A stretch of DNA of 64,000 nt, from positions 1 to 64,000 of the IMG/VR virus record IMGVR_UViG_3300028393_000035; one strand, 5' to 3'. Shown piece after piece: positions 48,750 through 56,774 of the stretch. This DNA comes from a virus. The stretch's first letter is position 1, and the number at the start of each line of letters is the position of its first letter. A program made the translations under genes and the position numbers. The notes beneath the pieces are model-generated. The model was not told the DNA's origin. It was given only the letters and a program-made list of their open reading frames with translations, and did not search any database.

Positions 48750-49291
48750 GAGTCTGCGTTGAACGGAATTAAGTCCTCCGGACCTTCCTCCAGATAATCC
48801 ATTATCTCCGCTTCCGATGTTGAATCGGCCCTCTTTATCGAGGAGTCGGGCGAGGCCATAAAGGAAATCCGACCCTCTTTCGATAAATTTTCCATTTCTC
48901 TTAAAATGGATTCTTGTCTTTCTATTAATTCTACATATTTCATATAAATGTAATTAATGGTAGGTTCATACCAATTCTTGCTTACATACTGAAATCTTGC
49001 TCTAGCAAAATCCTTCTTATTAGGACCAGCTTGAGGACAAAAGTCTTCATTTCCGTCAACAGAAATTAATGCCATACCAACTTGAGCAGCGACCCAAGCC
49101 TTGGCCTGAGAGATAGAATCTTTGTAGTCCTTAGCTGCATAACCTGCAACCATTTCATCTTCAAGTTTTAATGTGCGAATCACAAATTCGTGACCGCAAA
49201 ACTCAAAAGAATCTTCTAAAAACCCTAGCCATAAAAGACCATCAACGTCATCAGCGACTTCATCAGGGAAGCCGTCATTACTTTCCATCAT
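48746..49291 (-). CDS. Tail assembly chaperone-like protein
   Basis: A 181-residue protein between the tail tube and the tape measure. 'FEFCGHEFVIRTLKLEDEMVAGYAAKDYKDSISQAKAWVAAQ' (strand then helices) resembles gpG-like chaperone folds. The C-terminal 50 residues are acidic and probably unstructured. It would bind the tape measure during tail assembly. The start has an AAAGGAG site. Confidence 0.55.
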   Translation of the reverse strand: MMESNDGFPDEVADDVDGLLWLGFLEDSFEFCGHEFVIRTLKLEDEMVAGYAAKDYKDSISQAKAWVAAQVGMALISVDGNEDFCPQAGPNKKDFARARFQYVSKNWYEPTINYIYMKYVELIERQESILREMENLSKEGRISFMASPDSSIKRADSTSEAEIMDYLEEGPEDLIPFNADS

Positions 49292-49351
49292 AAAACACTC
49301 CTTTAACTTTCCGCCTAAACGGAATCTTACTTATAAATTAAAGGACGGATC

Positions 49352-49969
49352 TTAAGTAAATGACGTAGTTGTTGAGTTACTGACTCCACCAAGATTGGCA
49401 GATCTAGTACCATCAACAACAGGGTTAACTCCACCGCGAGTCATGTAAGTGTAATTAACAGAAATTTGCTTAATGATTTCCATTGTACCGACAGAGATAC
49501 GCTCACCATCAATAACATTAGAAATAACGCAGTTGTGATATTCTTCTGTATAAGGAGCCATTTTCTTGCCGCGAATTGCAGGTGGGCGAACATACTTAAC
49601 GATACGGATAGGATTAGGAGTATTAGCTACTGCACGGAAGATTCCAACAATATCAACTGGACCCTTGCCAGTACCAGTAATTTTAGAATCGCCACCAAGA
49701 TAAGATGCAAGGCGTTCCCAAACCTGCGCTCCATAAAGTTCATAAAGCTCAAGAGTAATCTGACCCATATTAGCAGCCTGAGGAGTAATAAGCTCAACAG
49801 GATAAGGCTCATCCATTGGGTGAATTGGCACGGTAGGAGCGACTGGAGTAGGAGAGGTATGCTCAATCTGCTGAGCAAAAAGAATTGGCTTGTTTTCCCA
49901 TGTGAAAACGGTAAAACCTGAGCCTGCTACTCTTGCGCGATTTTGTGCTCCATTAAGTGGTCCAGCCAT
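49352..49969 (-). CDS. Tail tube protein
   Basis: A 205-residue protein directly after the sheath gene, the usual place for the tube. The sequence is beta-rich: 'SGFTVFTWENKPILFAQQIEHTS', 'YPVELITPQAANMGQITLELYELYG', 'VISNVIDGERISVGTMEIIKQISVNYTYM'. The last phrase, a strand pair with 'G...I..IS..YT', is typical of myovirus tube subunits. It forms stacked hexameric rings inside the sheath. Fewer rare codons than neighbours, consistent with high expression. Confidence 0.82.
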   Translation of the reverse strand: MAGPLNGAQNRARVAGSGFTVFTWENKPILFAQQIEHTSPTPVAPTVPIHPMDEPYPVELITPQAANMGQITLELYELYGAQVWERLASYLGGDSKITGTGKGPVDIVGIFRAVANTPNPIRIVKYVRPPAIRGKKMAPYTEEYHNCVISNVIDGERISVGTMEIIKQISVNYTYMTRGGVNPVVDGTRSANLGGVSNSTTTSFT

Positions 49970-49972
49970 TTA

Positions 49973-51823
49973 TTATGCTCCTATATTTGTTTGGTTAGTC
50001 GTGGTAACCGAAGTAATTCCACTAGTTAAGTCAACGGCAAACTTGATATTTACATAATTAACTGCAAACGCTGGACGATAATTAAATCTAATGCCGATTT
50101 GTGTAGGATCAATAGAATCAAACTGACCCTGAACCGAATCAAATTGAACAATAACGCCGTCATCTTGAAGAGTTCTAAGTGTTGATGCAATAGTGGTAGC
50201 AATTGTAAGAGGTGCAGAATCGTCAGCAATAGTGCTACCAATAACTTGAGTATCAATTGTTTGACGAAGAGACCTGATCATGTAATGCTTTGCACGAATT
50301 GCATTAAGCTCTGCCTTGGCAACTGAAGTTTTATCAGTTGTTAGAGCGTGACGAACAAAGATTGAATTGTCATTTTTATTTTGTTCAATAACAAAGAGTC
50401 CTACGCCTGAATCTTGAGTCTTCTGTGGCTTTGTGCTAGTGTCAACTATCTTCTTAAATCCAGCCAAAGTTTTTCTTGTCAAAGAAATTTGAGGTTCATA
50501 AGAAACAACCTTGCCTGCAACTGCTGCGGCTGCATACTGACCACCAAGAATTACTGAGGTGGTTGCGCTAGCTGTTGATGGGCGCTCAAATTTAGTTTGA
50601 GCAATAAATACCATGCGCTCATTGAAACTTGTATTATTAGAAGTATATGCTTGAAGGCTTATTAGATGACTTCTAACAGTGTCTCTGCTTGCATAAGTGC
50701 TGCCCGATGGAGGATTGGTTGAATCTTCACCAATCACACCAATGATGAGTTGATCATAGTTTGAATCCATAAAGGCGATGTGACCTTGCAAGGACTGAAA
50801 AATATTTAATTGCGCCGTATCATTTAAAACTGAAGAGCTTCCAGTTCCATAATTGTAAGTTGCATTTTGTCCAATAACTGGAACAATGATTCCAATGTTT
50901 TCTTCATTTTGAAGCGCTCTAAACGTCTTGTTCCATGTGTTTGATGTATTTATACTGTCACTATTAGCTGGCTGAGTACGAGTAGGCATTGGACCAGTAA
51001 TATCCTCAGTGTTATAAAAAAGTGGCTGAAGTACAAGGTCTTGAGCGCCATTTTCAATAGCAATCTTTGCAGCTAAAGTCAGTGGAGAGTTGACGGTCAC
51101 TCCATCATCTGCAATTGCCTTACCAAAACGAGTTTCAATGTTTGAAAAATCGTTTCCAGATACATAATAAGGTGTAAAATAATCTGATGGTGTGTATGTA
51201 TATGTTACATATACTTGACGATTATCAGGAATGACAAAACCGTATTTAACTTGAGAGCTAGCCGCTGTATGAACAGCCGCCGTAGTATTATTTGCTCCGC
51301 GAGTTAAACCAGTAAATGTAATTGTACCGGCATTTAAAGTTGCAGAAGTGTACTGAATTTGTTCGTTATCTACGATAACCGCTCCGCCCGTGCTGGGGAA
51401 AGGACTTAACACAGAGGCGGTAGCCGTCATTGTAGTTGCGGTTGCGCTTAGTGTTGTGTCTGCAAGGGGAATGGAAGTAACCGATGCAACGCGAGCAATG
51501 GTGTGATCTGTAGCATTAAAAGTATAAGAACCCGGAATGTATCCACCGTTTGAAGTATAAGCCGCATTTGAACTTTGGGCGCTACTTGAATCATAATCAG
51601 CTACAAATGTAATGCTTGTTGGGGTCATTAAATCTGTCGCTTTGACTCCTTTAAGCGAAGACGCTGTAGTACCGCTTAAAGTTACGGCTTCAGTGACTGT
51701 TACGCTACCACTAGCGGGTCCAACAAGGCAAAGTAAGTCGGGCGTAGCAATAATTGGGTTGATACCAGCCTGAGTAGTCTCAGTGATGGTTACGCCGGGT
51801 GGTCTAATGTAAGCTCTGGCCAT
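49973..51823 (-). CDS. Tail sheath protein
   Basis: A 616-residue sheath subunit. The N-terminus 'RAYIRPPGVTITETTQAG' with 'PDLLCLVGPASGS' is the standard sheath opening. The C-terminal domain has 'RHALTTDKTSVAKAELNAIRAKHYMIRSLRQTIDTQ' and 'FNYRPAFAVNYVNIKFAVDLTSG', matching the conserved contractile domain. An insertion around residues 140-190 ('FPSTGGAVIVDNEQIQY', 'FTGLTRGANN') is shared with other virion proteins. It contracts to drive the tube through the cell envelope, which defines this phage as a myovirus. Confidence 0.93.
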   Translation of the reverse strand: MARAYIRPPGVTITETTQAGINPIIATPDLLCLVGPASGSVTVTEAVTLSGTTASSLKGVKATDLMTPTSITFVADYDSSSAQSSNAAYTSNGGYIPGSYTFNATDHTIARVASVTSIPLADTTLSATATTMTATASVLSPFPSTGGAVIVDNEQIQYTSATLNAGTITFTGLTRGANNTTAAVHTAASSQVKYGFVIPDNRQVYVTYTYTPSDYFTPYYVSGNDFSNIETRFGKAIADDGVTVNSPLTLAAKIAIENGAQDLVLQPLFYNTEDITGPMPTRTQPANSDSINTSNTWNKTFRALQNEENIGIIVPVIGQNATYNYGTGSSSVLNDTAQLNIFQSLQGHIAFMDSNYDQLIIGVIGEDSTNPPSGSTYASRDTVRSHLISLQAYTSNNTSFNERMVFIAQTKFERPSTASATTSVILGGQYAAAAVAGKVVSYEPQISLTRKTLAGFKKIVDTSTKPQKTQDSGVGLFVIEQNKNDNSIFVRHALTTDKTSVAKAELNAIRAKHYMIRSLRQTIDTQVIGSTIADDSAPLTIATTIASTLRTLQDDGVIVQFDSVQGQFDSIDPTQIGIRFNYRPAFAVNYVNIKFAVDLTSGITSVTTTNQTNIGA

Positions 51824-51881
51824 AAGTAAATACTCTTTCAGAAATTATGAGTTAGTGAATTGAAGAAAGAAAGGTCTGGAC

Positions 51882-52559
51882 CTAAGTCCATTCCGATCCA
51901 TGCGGTAATCCGGTTGGTATTTTGTCTATACCCTTGATATATGGATATAGAAAAACTTTAGAAACATATTCGTATGAAGCATCTTGTGGAAGACTGTAAA
52001 ACTCTCCCCAAATATCAACACGATAAGACGTTGAATAACTAAGATCGTTTTCTGCTCCCCAAGGAACAGGTGTTGAAGTTTCATTAAACCCTTGTATTCT
52101 ATCAGCATTGATATTAATAAAATGACCAATTGAATCAGGAAATGCATCAGAGTCAGCAGGGTAAATTCGTTCAAAAAAGTTATTTGTATAATCTGCAAGG
52201 TCGCCCATTGCAATAGTCTGAACAATGGTGTCAGCAATTAAATCCCGATCTAACGATGATAATGCATAAATCATGAATTCAATATTACCTTTATAAAAGT
52301 AATGTTTAAATTTCCAAACTTTATTATCGGCATCAGCAATTGCTTCTTCATGACCTACGCCAGCATTAAAAATTTCGCTTTCGTATAATCTAATTACGAT
52401 TGCTGGAAAAGATTGCCTTTCTTTAGGCATATCAATAACAACTTTAGTTTCTTGTAATTTAGGATCTACATGTTCATGAAAAACAGGTTTTAATGATTCA
52501 ACCAAAGCTGTTTTAATATAAGTCTTGTACTTAATTGTTTTTTCGGGTAAATAAGTCAT
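51882..52559 (-). CDS. Tail terminator/connector-like protein
   Basis: A 225-residue protein upstream of the sheath. 'TYIKTALVESLKPVFHEHVDPKLQETKVVIDMPKERQSFPAIVIRLYESE' (helix then strands) is like tail completion/terminator proteins that cap the tube. 'FYKGNIEFMIYALSSLDRDLIADTIVQTI' continues the fold. It overlaps the next upstream gene by four bases. Function inferred from position and fold impression. Confidence 0.55.
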   Translation of the reverse strand: MTYLPEKTIKYKTYIKTALVESLKPVFHEHVDPKLQETKVVIDMPKERQSFPAIVIRLYESEIFNAGVGHEEAIADADNKVWKFKHYFYKGNIEFMIYALSSLDRDLIADTIVQTIAMGDLADYTNNFFERIYPADSDAFPDSIGHFININADRIQGFNETSTPVPWGAENDLSYSTSYRVDIWGEFYSLPQDASYEYVSKVFLYPYIKGIDKIPTGLPHGSEWT

Positions 52560-53347
52560 CGATCAATCTCAACATTCATTAAAATATGATTGGTTGGTAA
52601 AAGTGTAATTGGGTACTGTTGATTAACCGTGTGACGATTGCCAAAATCGGCACCCTTTTCCTTTTTACCCCTACGATCAAGCCCACGAATAGTTACTGGG
52701 TTAGTCATTTTTGCTTGATATCTACGATCCGAATCTACAACGTGGCCATAATCATCTAATTCAACATTAATAATTAAATCACCATCGTTTACAGCAGGAA
52801 ACCAACCCATCGTAACATCGGCTGTTTGAACCTGCATCATTGCGCCTTGAGGTGTCAATGTAAAAAAGTCCTGCGGAGCATCTGGCTCAATTAAATAAGT
52901 CACAATGCTGGGACCAAATCCACGATATTTTGGAGCCTTAGGCCAACTGGCATCAGGGGTATAATCCGATCTTACAATTTCGCCAGTTGAAAGGTTAATC
53001 CACTCATCATCTGATTTTTCTCTTGAAACAAAACCGTTACCCCAAGAAAGGTCATCATTGTTGCGAGTTTGACCATAAATAGAATCGTAATTTGGAGAGC
53101 GCTCTGCATATCCGCTTTCAACATCTTTAATAGTTAACATTTTTTTAATAATTACAGGTTGACCCATACGGCGCATCATGTCATGAACTTGACGACGAAG
53201 ACGTTTAATGTCTTGAGGGCAATTTTCTTCGCCAACATATTTGGTGGCATATAAAAGGTTGTTATAAACTTTGGTATAAAAACCTAATGACACTGCAAGA
53301 TTTGCAGTTGCATTTAATAAGGAAGTTTTAGTATAATTAGTTGGCAT
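52556..53347 (-). CDS. Neck/head-tail joining protein candidate
   Basis: A 263-residue protein. The N-terminal helices contain 'CPQDIKRLRRQVHDMMRRMGQPVIIKKMLTIKDVE'. The C-terminal part is beta-rich with 'LIEPDAPQDFFTLTPQGAMMQVQTADVTMGWFPAVNDGDLIINVEL' strands. Between connector and tail terminator genes, such proteins complete the neck. It overlaps the next gene by four bases. Not recognised at family level. Confidence 0.5.
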   Translation of the reverse strand: MPTNYTKTSLLNATANLAVSLGFYTKVYNNLLYATKYVGEENCPQDIKRLRRQVHDMMRRMGQPVIIKKMLTIKDVESGYAERSPNYDSIYGQTRNNDDLSWGNGFVSREKSDDEWINLSTGEIVRSDYTPDASWPKAPKYRGFGPSIVTYLIEPDAPQDFFTLTPQGAMMQVQTADVTMGWFPAVNDGDLIINVELDDYGHVVDSDRRYQAKMTNPVTIRGLDRRGKKEKGADFGNRHTVNQQYPITLLPTNHILMNVEIDR

Positions 53348-53356
53348 GTCAACCCC

Positions 53357-53818
53357 TTATCCAAGGGTTAACGTTAAACTATTCGCTAGAATTGTAAATG
53401 TGTCGCCGGTAGTTAAAGTAATTGATGTGGACAAAGGTCCAAACCAAAGAAGATTGCCTGATCCAACTGTTAAATTATCAAAAATGCATATAGTAGTAAT
53501 ATTACTGCTTAAACCACCCGTCCAATTAGATCCAATGACTGGGCTGACTCCCCATTTAATTTCTGCGCTATTTTTAATTGAAGATGAATTAGTTAAATCA
53601 GTGCTTGCAGTTGAATCGCCCCAAGTAATTGATTTGCGCGTATAACCAGTGCCAGATACTTCTACTCCATCTTCTGCTGTAGTATCAAGGTAGTTTACTG
53701 ATGGCGGCGTTATAAAAAGAGCGGCATAAGTGCTACCGGGCGGAGTAAAACCAGTTACAGACTTGCCTACACTGTAACCAAGTAAACCTTTTTCTAAATA
53801 TTTTGTAATGTTTGCCAT
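53357..53818 (-). CDS. Small beta-rich virion protein
   Basis: A 153-residue protein. The ATG at 53818 is preferred over a TTG-started extension. The sequence 'FTPPGSTYAALFITPPSVNYLDTTAEDGVEVSGTGYTRKSITWGDS' and 'SAEIKWGVSPVIGSNWTGGLSSNITTICIFDN' is a pattern I recall from small phage fibre/minor tail proteins. It may form a neck fibre or whisker. No ribosome site is evident. Confidence 0.55.
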   Translation of the reverse strand: MANITKYLEKGLLGYSVGKSVTGFTPPGSTYAALFITPPSVNYLDTTAEDGVEVSGTGYTRKSITWGDSTASTDLTNSSSIKNSAEIKWGVSPVIGSNWTGGLSSNITTICIFDNLTVGSGNLLWFGPLSTSITLTTGDTFTILANSLTLTLG

Positions 53819-53841
53819 TGTATATATTAAGTGTCGTAATA

Positions 53842-54738
53842 CTACCAATAACCGCGTCCAACCGACCTTGCTCGCATAGGAGCAGGAATAAGACGACCGG
53901 CTTTGGCGGAAACAAGAAGTTTGCTATGACCAAGCTGAAGAAAGCCACGCTTGTAAAGAGCAACCCAACGATCATACTGAGCCTTTTCAAGAGTATGCAT
54001 TGTTTCCCAGCGCTGAAGATAATCGCGACGATCTTGATAGGCAACTTGCGCACCAGTCGGCATAGGTTGTTCAACATAAGAGCGCATGATGTGACGAAGA
54101 ACTTGAATAAAGATGCCCTGAACAAGAAGTGGATAAGTATCAGTAACGGTATTATCCGCATTTACAAAAGTGCTAATACCTAAAGCGGTAGGGGGATTTT
54201 GATAATTAATGTCAAAAAGGGCATCTGCAATAAATTTTTCCATTTTTTCTTCACGAAAAAAGTGCAAAGTCATATCTTGAACCCAAGGACCTTCGTTTTC
54301 AGCATCAAAGCAATCTTCAAGTTTAGTCCAAACTCCATCTGCTACAACGCGAATTGGAGTATCAACAATTTCAAATGGATCAAAAACTTCAAAATCAACC
54401 CTTGTTGATTGAGTAGTGCCATCAACAAGTTCAAAGGTTGCAACTGCAATATAATGACCTAAACGAGTAGTGTCATCATAAATTAAAACTCCGGTGCCAT
54501 CTTCTAAAACTTCTCCATCCATAGTTACTTTTTCAGCAGGATTTGCATACTCTGAATTCTTTTTATTATCTGATGGATCATCATTTGCGCGACTAGCGGG
54601 CAGTTGAATAGTAAAGGTCACCGATCCAAGATCTTCATAAGAATATAATTGGTCTTTATCGTCATAAAGACGAGCAACAAGGCGGGCAGAATCGCCCAAT
54701 GCAACAATCTTAAGTTGTCTATCATAACCAAGGCTCAT
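53842..54738 (-). CDS. Head-tail connector-like structural protein
   Basis: A 298-residue protein. The start at ATG 54738 lacks a ribosome site, and a longer TTG frame adds only seven residues. The N-terminal half is a beta domain ('LKIVALGDSARLVARLYDDKD', 'GSVTFTIQLPAS', 'TRVDFEVFDPFEIV'), and the C-terminal half is helical with basic patches ('YQDRRDYLQRWETMHTLEKAQYDRWVALYKRGF'). The helical part recalls connector (gp6/gp15-like) proteins. It follows a strong terminator, so it starts a new transcription unit, perhaps leaderless too (weak TAATAG four bases before the ATG). Confidence 0.5.
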   Translation of the reverse strand: MSLGYDRQLKIVALGDSARLVARLYDDKDQLYSYEDLGSVTFTIQLPASRANDDPSDNKKNSEYANPAEKVTMDGEVLEDGTGVLIYDDTTRLGHYIAVATFELVDGTTQSTRVDFEVFDPFEIVDTPIRVVADGVWTKLEDCFDAENEGPWVQDMTLHFFREEKMEKFIADALFDINYQNPPTALGISTFVNADNTVTDTYPLLVQGIFIQVLRHIMRSYVEQPMPTGAQVAYQDRRDYLQRWETMHTLEKAQYDRWVALYKRGFLQLGHSKLLVSAKAGRLIPAPMRARSVGRGYW

Positions 54739-54777
54739 GCAACTATTAACTGTTGGCAATAAGGAATCTTAAAATAA

Positions 54778-54802
54778 AAAGAGCCGCACAAGGCGGCTCT
54801 TT
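54778..54802 (-). terminator. Terminator between head accessory and connector genes
   Basis: A 10-bp stem AAAGAGCCGC / GCGGCTCTTT with loop ACAAG. On the minus strand it is followed by a run of T (TTTTTATTTT). It lies about 20 bases after the stop of the Ala/Lys-rich protein gene. Confidence 0.88.
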
Positions 54803-54821
54803 CATTAAAACATTGATAAAT

Positions 54822-55163
54822 TTACTTATTTGACTCTTCAGTTGCAGGCGCAGTTTTCTTAGCGGCAGCCTTCTTAGGAGCGGCCTTCTTGACCTCTTCC
54901 TTAACTACTTCTACAGTTTCTTCAACTTTTGCTGCAACTTCTTCTACCTTTTCAACAACTGTTTCTGCAACAGCCTGTACTGCCTCTGTTGAATCAACAG
55001 CAAACTGCTTAAGCTTATTTGTAACTTCTTTCAATTGTTCATCATAAGAAGCTAAATCTGCCTTTGCCCAATCAATTAGTCGAACAAGACCATCTAAACG
55101 AGCTTTAAGCGCATCTTCAGTAATTAACTGATCAATTTCAATTTTTTTACTAAAAGTGTCCAT
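54822..55163 (-). CDS. Coiled-coil protein with Lys/Ala/Pro-rich histone-like tail
   Basis: A 113-residue protein. Residues ~18-90 form a long helix with heptad-like spacing rich in Val/Glu ('LKEVTNKLKQFAVDSTEAV', 'VVEKVEEVAAKVEE'). The tail 'KKAAPKKAAAKKTAP' (92-106) looks like the nucleic-acid-binding tails of histone H1 or actinobacterial HupB. It lies among head genes and may help condense DNA or act as an internal head protein. This role is an inference. A terminator follows. Confidence 0.6.
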   Translation of the reverse strand: MDTFSKKIEIDQLITEDALKARLDGLVRLIDWAKADLASYDEQLKEVTNKLKQFAVDSTEAVQAVAETVVEKVEEVAAKVEETVEVVKEEVKKAAPKKAAAKKTAPATEESNK

Positions 55164-55182
55164 ATTTTTCCTTGTTTATAAA

Positions 55183-55755
55183 TTAGTTACTATAATAATC
55201 AGTTCCATCACTACCGGGAACTGCAACAACGCGAGGGCCAACGCTACTGCGAGTAATCTCAGTCGCTCTTTCCTCATTTGGACGACCCTCTACTTCATTA
55301 AGATGACCGATTGTAATACTTTTTTCTGTATTTGACTTATCTAGACCTGTGAAATTACCAGCGTTACCAAGCTGATCGGTAAGAATGTCTTCTGGGCGAG
55401 GTTGTGATAAAGTGGATGCATTAGTCATCTGCTTTTCACGAATTTCCTGCGCATCAGCGGCAGAAATGACCTCGTAAAGACTACCAAGGTTATTAAGGAA
55501 GATAGGATCGTCTAGCTCATCCTTACTAATTGCGGTCATGTCATTGCGCTGACCTCTAGGAGCAAGTTCAATCTTGCGACCAGTATCAAATGTAACGCGA
55601 ACATTAACGCCGCGAACATTGCGAACATACTTGTTTGTTGACGTACTCCTCTTAGGAGCAGCCTTGGGTTTTGCGGCAGGCTTGCGAGTTGCAGCAATCT
55701 TTGCTCCAACGGGTTCAGCAGCCTGACCATTTGGGGTTAGCTTCTTAGGTGGCAT
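55183..55755 (-). CDS. Virion-associated protein with basic N-terminus
   Basis: A 190-residue protein. The N-terminal 40 residues are basic and Ala/Pro-rich ('AATRKPAAKPKAAPKRSTST'). Then comes a small beta domain ('VRNVRGVNVRVTFDTGRKIELAPRGQRND', 'DDPIFLNNLGSLYEVIS'). The second half is acidic and probably unstructured. The beta core resembles short head-fibre or capsid accessory proteins of actinophages. It has a GAGAGA site. It is the first gene of the unit that ends at the terminator 54778-54802. Confidence 0.55.
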   Translation of the reverse strand: MPPKKLTPNGQAAEPVGAKIAATRKPAAKPKAAPKRSTSTNKYVRNVRGVNVRVTFDTGRKIELAPRGQRNDMTAISKDELDDPIFLNNLGSLYEVISAADAQEIREKQMTNASTLSQPRPEDILTDQLGNAGNFTGLDKSNTEKSITIGHLNEVEGRPNEERATEITRSSVGPRVVAVPGSDGTDYYSN

Positions 55756-55852
55756 AATTTATTCTCTCTTTCTATAACAATATAAGACTTGACTTAAAAC
55801 TACAACGAGACTTGCCACTGATTAAGACAGGGATTCGATATAGTAATTAGGG

Positions 55853-55925
55853 AAGCCAAACCAAAGCTTGCTCGTTTTGACTATCTGATATAGTCTACGT
55901 ATAAGCTACAGTTTGGCTTTTTATA
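55853..55925 (+). ncRNA. Candidate structured RNA or attenuator: extended three-helix hairpin with T run
   Basis: Plus strand: helix 1 AAGCCAAAC (55853-55861) with GTTTGGCTT (55911-55919); a symmetric 3x3 internal loop; helix 2 AGCTT (55865-55869) with AAGCT (55903-55907); an internal loop of 9 and 7 bases; helix 3 GACTAT (55879-55884) with ATAGTC (55890-55895), loop CTGAT. TTTTTATAT follows, as in an intrinsic terminator. No coding gene reads into it on this strand. A weak -10 (TATAGT, 55839-55844) lies 9 bases before it. It may be a small RNA or a control element of the downstream enzyme genes. Confidence 0.45.
55877..55905 (+). promoter_or_regulatory. Promoter upstream of the secreted NlpC/P60 gene
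   Basis: -35 TTGACT (55877-55882), 17-base spacer, -10 TATAAG (55900-55905). The boxes overlap helices 3 and 2 of the hairpin at 55853-55925. Expected start is near 55912. Downstream there is a ~125-base leader with a small AGCCC/GGGCT stem (about 55964-55992) and then the ribosome site AAGGA. Confidence 0.65.
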
Positions 55926-56038
55926 TAATCCAACGAAAGGAGTTGTTTCCACTGGTCTCACTCAGCCCGTTAAGTTGTTAAGTAAGAGGGCTTGCGAAGT
56001 CAATGTAGGACAAATGAGTGTGTTCCAAGGATGTATTT

Positions 56039-56689
56039 ATGCTTAATCATAAAACACTAATATTATTCGCGCTAGTTGCGGCGATAGCACTTGCTATGAT
56101 TTGCCCATCAAATGCGAAAGCGGATCTTCCGCAAGCAAATAAAGAAGTTGTTCAATTGTTTGACAATGGTGGGGTTATTCCAGAGCAAAAACCCCCCGCC
56201 CCAATTGAAAAATGGACCGGCAAAGTAAGAATTGCTGGAATAATAAAGAAGATCAATACCGATAGCCCTTCTAAGCCTGTTGTAGAGGGTTCTAAGGCAA
56301 TTGTATATAAAGGAGAGGCCTATGCTCCAAAAGACGCACCTAAAATTGTAAAAGGCGTTATTTGGGCTGGCAACAAAATTCGTAATTTGCCCTATGTTTG
56401 GGGCGGAGGTCACGGATCATTTAGCGCATCTGGGTATGACTGCTCTGGATCAGTATCATATGCCCTTCATGGAGCTAAATTACTAGATACAACAATGACA
56501 TCCGGTGACCTAGCATCATGGGGTAGATCGGGTCCGGGTAAATGGATTACTATTTACGCCAATTCGGGTCATGTATACATGCATGTAGCCGGTATTAGGT
56601 TTGATACATCAGGAGCCAATCCTTCAAGGTGGCAGTCTGATTTAAGACCTAGTTCTGAATATTTGCTTAGACATCCAAGTAATTTATAA
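56039..56689 (+). CDS. Secreted NlpC/P60-like peptidase
   Basis: A 216-residue protein. The ATG at 56039 has an AAGGA site; an upstream GTG (56018) is in frame but lacks support. Residues 1-28 are a Sec signal peptide ('LILFALVAAIALAMICPSNAKA', cleavage probably after AKA). A spacer region is followed by a C40 peptidase domain: 'LPYVWGGGHGSFSASGYDCSGSVSYAL' (Cys135) and 'ITIYANSGHVYMHVAG' (His178). It is expressed from its own promoter against the structural operon and followed by a terminator. It may modify the host wall from outside the membrane, before lysis or to exclude other phages. Confidence 0.8.
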   Translation: MLNHKTLILFALVAAIALAMICPSNAKADLPQANKEVVQLFDNGGVIPEQKPPAPIEKWTGKVRIAGIIKKINTDSPSKPVVEGSKAIVYKGEAYAPKDAPKIVKGVIWAGNKIRNLPYVWGGGHGSFSASGYDCSGSVSYALHGAKLLDTTMTSGDLASWGRSGPGKWITIYANSGHVYMHVAGIRFDTSGANPSRWQSDLRPSSEYLLRHPSNL

Positions 56690-56693
56690 ATTT

Positions 56694-56721
56694 AAGGCCC
56701 TCGCAAGAGGGCCTTTTCTTT
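56694..56721 (+). terminator. Terminator after the secreted NlpC/P60 gene
   Basis: GGCCCTC-GCAA-GAGGGCC (7-bp GC-rich stem, tetraloop; 56696-56713) followed by TTTTCTTT. It lies four bases after the stop codon region. Confidence 0.92.
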
Positions 56722-56774
56722 ACACTTTAATCTATTTTTTAATATATGATCAACTTAATTAACAAAGGGTAACT

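Noticed and set aside
48740-48760. Programmed frameshift joining the two chaperone-like genes
   Set aside because: No XXXYYYZ slippery heptamer is visible near the junction. An ATGA stop-start overlap explains expression of the second gene.
49466-49921. 151-codon plus-strand frame opposite the tail tube gene
   Set aside because: Antisense shadow of a well-supported structural gene, rich in Asn/Ile/Arg, with no start signal.
54760-54803. Third terminator/promoter fusion at the connector gene
   Set aside because: The terminator is clear and its loop holds TTGTGC, but no -10 lies at 16-18 bases from it. The TAATAG near 54742 has only a poor -35.
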